Notes under the pieces: generated by a model
Database searches by the model: none
What the model was told of the DNA's origin: nothing
Seen by the model: the letters and a program-made list of their open reading frames with translations, nothing else
Source: DATKZH01 sp964475955
Lineage (GTDB): Bacteria > Planctomycetota > Planctomycetia > Pirellulales > Thermoguttaceae
Length of the DNA stretch: 7,980 bases
Direction: 5' to 3'
NCBI GenBank assembly: GCA_964475955.1
Contig: CAYYZY010000282.1
Coordinates: forward strand, 1-7,980
Part shown: piece after piece, positions 5,104 through 7,980 of the stretch
Layout of the letters: each line of letters begins with the position of its first letter
Numbering within the stretch: the first letter of the stretch is position 1
Position numbers and translations under genes: made by a program

Positions 5104-7824
5104 TTACTTCTTCGCGTGGATGGCGGCCTGGGCGGCGGCCAGCCGGGCGATGGGCACGCGGAACGGCGAGCAGCTCACGTAGTTCAGGCCGGTCTTGAAG
5201 CAGAACTCCACGCTGGCCGGGTCGCCGCCCTGCTCGCCGCAGATGCCGATCTTCAGATCGCCGCGCGTGGCGCGGCCCTTCTCGACGGCCATCTCGACCA
5301 ACTGGCCGACGCCCTCCTGGTCGATCGTCTGGAACGGGTCGGCTTCGAGGATGCCCTTCTCGAGGTAGTCCTGGAGGAAGCCGCCGATGTCGTCCCGCGA
5401 GAAGCCGAAGCCCATCTGGGTCAGGTCGTTCGTGCCAAAAGAGAAGAACTCAGCCGTTTTGGCCATCTTGTCGGCCGACAGGCACGCCCGGGGGATCTCG
5501 ATCATCGTCCCGTAGAGGCAGTCGACCTCCGCGCCCGCCTGCTTCTCGACCTCGGCCTTGACGCGGTCGAAGATCGGCTTGACGAAGTCGAGCTCGGCCA
5601 CGGCGCAGGTGACGGGGATCATCACCTCGGGGTGCGGCTGCTTGCCGTCCTTCTTCAGCTCGGCGGCCGCTTCGAGGATGGCGCGGATCTGCATCTCCGT
5701 GAGGTGGGGATACGTGATCCCCAGGCGCACGCCGCGGTGGCCCATCATCGGGTTGGTTTCGTGCAGCTCCGCGCCCCGCTCCTTCACCTCGACGACGCTG
5801 ATCCCGAGCGCCCTGGCCAGTTCGGCCTGGGCCGCCTCGGCCTGCGGCACGAACTCGTGCAGCGGCGGGTCGAGCAGCCGGAAGGTGACCGGCAGGCCGT
5901 CCATCGCCTCGAGCGTGGCCTTGACGTCGCGCTTGACGAAGGGGGCCAGCTCGTCGATGGCCGCGGTGCGCTCCTCGTCGCTGCCGGCGTGGATCATCTT
6001 CCGCAGGATGAACAGCGCCTCCTCCGAGCCCTCCCCGTAGAACATGTGCTCGGTGCGGAACAGGCCGATGCCCTCGGCGCCGAACTCGCGGGCCAGCTTG
6101 GCGTCTTCAGGGGTGTCGGCATTTGTGCGAACGCCCAGGGTCCGCTCCTCGTCGACCAGCTCCATGAAGGTCTGGAACCGGGGGTTCTCGGTGGCGTCCA
6201 TCATCTCCAACGCGCCCTCGTAGGCCACGCCCTTGGTGCCGTTGAGCGTGATGACGTCGCCCTCGGAGAACGTCTTGCCGTCGACGTTCATCTTGCGCGC
6301 GGTCATGTCGATCTTGATCGAACCGGCGCCGACGATGCAGCACTTGCCCCAGCCGCGGGCGACCAGCGCCGCGTGGCTCGTCATACCGCCGCGGGCGGTG
6401 AGGATGCCGCTGGCCGCGCGCATCCCCTCCACGTCCTCGGGGTTCGTCTCTTCGCGGACGAGGATCACTTCCTCGTCCTTGTTCTTCCGCGTCCAGGCGA
6501 CCGCGTCGTCGGAGGTGAACACGATCCTGCCCCTGGCCCCGCCGGGGCCGGCCGGCAACCCGGAAACGAACGGGGTCGCCTTCTTCTCGGCTTCGGGGTC
6601 GACGATCGGGTGCAAAAGCTCGTCGAGCTGGGCGGGGGCGACCCGGGTGACGGCGGTCGGCTCGTCGATCAGCTTCTCGGCGAGCATGTCCATCGCCATG
6701 TTCAAGGCGGCCGTGCCGGTCCGCTTGCCGTTTCGGGTCTGGAGCATGTACAAGGTGCCGTCCTGGATGGTGAACTCGATGTCCTGCATGTCCTTGTAGC
6801 GCGCTTCCAGCTTCGCGCGGATGTCGCACAACTGCTGGTACAGCTCGGGGTACGCCTGCTCCAGCGACGAAAGGTGCTCGTTCTGCCCGCTCTTGGTCTC
6901 CTCGTTCAGCGGGTGCGGCGTGCGGATGCCGGCGACGACGTCTTCGCCCTGGGCGTTGACGAGCCACTCGCCGTAAAACTTGTTCTCGCCGGTGGCCGGG
7001 TTGCGCGTGAAGGCGACGCCCGTGGCCGAGCTCGTCCCCATGTTGCCGAACACCATGCTCTGCACGTTGACGGCCGTGCCCCATTCGTGCGGGATGCCTT
7101 CGATGCGCCGGTAGGAGACCGCGCGCCGGCCGTTCCAGCTCTTGAACACCGCGGCGATTGCGCCCCAAAGCTGCTGTTCCGCGTCGTCGGGGAAGTCGGT
7201 GCCGAGGACTTCTTGGACCTTGGCCTTGTACTGCTCGCAGAGGGTCTTCAGGTCGTCGGCCGTCAGGTCTGTGTCGTTCTCGTAGCCCTTGGCCTCCTTC
7301 ATCGCGTCCATCAGCTTCTCGAGCTGGACGCGAACCCCTTTCCCCTCCTCCGGCTCGATCCCCTCCGACTTCTCCATCACCACGTCGGAGTACATGGTGA
7401 TCAGCCGGCGGTAGGCGTCGTAGACGAACCGCTCGTTGCCCGTCTTCTTCACCAGCCCCGGGATCGTCGCGGAGCAGAGCCCCACGTTGAGCACGGTTTC
7501 CATCATGCCGGGCATGCTCATGCGGGCACCGCTTCGGGCGGAGATCAGGAGCGGGTCATTGGGGTCGCCGTACTTCATGCCCATGGCCTTTTCGGTCTTC
7601 TTGAGGGCCTCGGCCACCTCTTCGCGGAGTCCCTCGGGATACTCCCCGCCGGTCTTCATGAAGTGCGTGCAGACGTCGGTCGTGATCGTGAACCCGGCGG
7701 GGACGGGCAGTTCGAGGCGAGCCATTTCCGCCAGGTTGGCCCCCTTGCCGCCGAGAAGGTTCTTCAAGCTCGCATCGCCGTCGGTCCCTTCGGGCCCAAA
7801 GCAGTACACGTTTTTCGATGCCAT
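5104..7824 (-). CDS. ppdK: Pyruvate, phosphate dikinase
   Basis: Interconverts pyruvate, ATP and phosphate with PEP, AMP and pyrophosphate in the cytoplasm, serving glycolysis or gluconeogenesis. All three domains are present in 906 residues. The ATP-grasp part has GGKGANLAEM (Lys27) and RSGARMSMPGMM (97-108). The swivelling domain has GGMTSHAA with phospho-carrier His484; the adjacent Thr482 is the type of residue targeted by PPDK regulatory proteins. The C-terminal PEP-binding barrel has GLFRTEHMF (Arg590), MIEIPRA (Glu776), TNDLTQ (Asp800) and GICGEQGGDP (Cys862). Compared from memory with the 874-residue Clostridium symbiosum enzyme, the extra length falls mostly as two insertions near residues 150-163 and 308-325, the latter common in bacterial forms. 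Gly805 stands where TQMTFG is usual. ATG 7824 is supported by a GAGG ribosome binding site. The gene stands alone on its strand. Confidence 0.98.
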   Translation of the reverse strand: MASKNVYCFGPEGTDGDASLKNLLGGKGANLAEMARLELPVPAGFTITTDVCTHFMKTGGEYPEGLREEVAEALKKTEKAMGMKYGDPNDPLLISARSGARMSMPGMMETVLNVGLCSATIPGLVKKTGNERFVYDAYRRLITMYSDVVMEKSEGIEPEEGKGVRVQLEKLMDAMKEAKGYENDTDLTADDLKTLCEQYKAKVQEVLGTDFPDDAEQQLWGAIAAVFKSWNGRRAVSYRRIEGIPHEWGTAVNVQSMVFGNMGTSSATGVAFTRNPATGENKFYGEWLVNAQGEDVVAGIRTPHPLNEETKSGQNEHLSSLEQAYPELYQQLCDIRAKLEARYKDMQDIEFTIQDGTLYMLQTRNGKRTGTAALNMAMDMLAEKLIDEPTAVTRVAPAQLDELLHPIVDPEAEKKATPFVSGLPAGPGGARGRIVFTSDDAVAWTRKNKDEEVILVREETNPEDVEGMRAASGILTARGGMTSHAALVARGWGKCCIVGAGSIKIDMTARKMNVDGKTFSEGDVITLNGTKGVAYEGALEMMDATENPRFQTFMELVDEERTLGVRTNADTPEDAKLAREFGAEGIGLFRTEHMFYGEGSEEALFILRKMIHAGSDEERTAAIDELAPFVKRDVKATLEAMDGLPVTFRLLDPPLHEFVPQAEAAQAELARALGISVVEVKERGAELHETNPMMGHRGVRLGITYPHLTEMQIRAILEAAAELKKDGKQPHPEVMIPVTCAVAELDFVKPIFDRVKAEVEKQAGAEVDCLYGTMIEIPRACLSADKMAKTAEFFSFGTNDLTQMGFGFSRDDIGGFLQDYLEKGILEADPFQTIDQEGVGQLVEMAVEKGRATRGDLKIGICGEQGGDPASVEFCFKTGLNYVSCSPFRVPIARLAAAQAAIHAKK

Positions 7825-7833
7825 GAGTCGTCG

Positions 7834-7837
7834 CCTC
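7834..7837 (-). promoter_or_regulatory. ppdK ribosome binding site
   Basis: On the minus strand GAGG lies 9 nt before the ATG at 7824-7822, an acceptable Shine-Dalgarno spacing. It fixes the ppdK start and is the only clear Shine-Dalgarno sequence in the window. Confidence 0.75.
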
Positions 7838-7847
7838 GTTTGTCAAG

Positions 7848-7890
7848 AAAAAAGAGAGTATTTTCCGGGCTGCCGAGCCTCCACCCGGAA
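7848..7890 (-). promoter_or_regulatory. Hairpin plus U-run in the ppdK leader, possible attenuator
   Basis: Reading the minus strand, ttccggg (7890-7884), a 14-nt loop and cccggaa (7869-7863) form a 7-bp stem. A run of six T (7853-7848) follows after 9 nt. A second ttccggg (7922-7916) upstream could pair with the same cccggaa, and gctcggcag also occurs twice (7903-7895 and 7878-7870), so alternative folds are possible. The stem-to-U distance is longer than in a standard intrinsic terminator. The call is therefore a candidate only; no known riboswitch was recognised. Confidence 0.35.
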
Positions 7891-7950
7891 GCCCCTGCCG
7901 AGCTACACGCCCCTCCCCGGAAGACCAGCCTCCGAAAAGGTAAACCGGCT

Positions 7951-7979
7951 AATCTATCAGGGTAGCGGGAGACCGTCAA
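7951..7979 (-). promoter_or_regulatory. Putative sigma70-type promoter for ppdK
   Basis: On the minus strand the -35 element is TTGACG (7979-7974, five of six consensus bases). After a 17-bp spacer comes the -10 element TAGATT (7956-7951, four of six), preceded by TGA as in an extended -10. Transcription would start near 7944, giving a leader of about 120 nt. Spacing and position upstream of ppdK both fit. It sits one base from the window edge, so any upstream operators are out of view. Confidence 0.5.
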
Positions 7980-7980
7980 G

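Noticed and set aside
7841..7846. Perfect TTGACA on the minus strand near the ppdK start
   Set aside because: It is only 17 nt from the ATG, so a matching -10 would fall inside the start region. The element pair at 7951-7979 is better placed.
5062..7965. 967-codon open frame antisense to ppdK
   Set aside because: It mirrors ppdK in a GC-rich sequence where stop codons are rare in that frame. The translation is low in complexity, rich in His, Asp, Gly, Leu and Arg, with no recognisable domain.

Overview
The window is a GC-rich stretch of a bacterial chromosome with five complete genes. Four point right (a STAS-domain protein, a GspE/PilB-type ATPase, a GspF/PilC-type membrane protein and a DRG-like TGS-domain GTPase). 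One, ppdK for pyruvate, phosphate dikinase, points left and converges on them. No rRNA, tRNA, CRISPR, phage or transposase gene is visible. The high GC content, C-rich intergenic tandem repeats, palindromic 'GACGGAATG' intergenic elements and absence of Shine-Dalgarno sequences on most genes suggest a member of the Planctomycetota or a relative. This is an inference from style; no marker gene proves it.

Layout. 1-104 is a tandem octamer array that starts in phase at the window edge and probably continues upstream. 144-470 encodes a 108-aa STAS protein, followed after 67 bp by gspE (538-2268). A 135-bp gap holds a small palindrome and an ACTCCCC-type heptamer array that runs up to gspF (2404-3600). 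The 258-bp gap 3601-3858 holds two diverged copies of a 27-bp element, one a near-perfect palindrome. The GTPase (3859-4851) is followed directly after its stop codon by 16 perfect GTCGGGA/GCAGGGA heptamers. The convergent junction carries a 14-bp perfect hairpin (5035-5066) and a 16-bp palindrome (5085-5100). ppdK fills 7824-5104 on the minus strand and has a GAGG ribosome binding site, a roughly 120-nt leader and a plausible sigma70 promoter at the window edge.

How the genes work together. GspE and GspF are the cytoplasmic motor and inner-membrane platform of a type II secretion or type IV pilus machine. The STAS protein in front may be a partner-switch regulator of the same locus, but only its position suggests this. 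The GTPase is probably a ribosome-linked DRG/Obg-type protein, and ppdK is central carbon metabolism; neither has an evident link to the secretion genes. The main oddities are the dispersed heptamer arrays placed exactly at gene boundaries, a degenerate c-di-GMP-type N-terminal domain on GspE, an altered G3 motif (DTPP) in the GTPase, and a repeat-containing leader before ppdK. I do not see a clearly new multi-gene system here.
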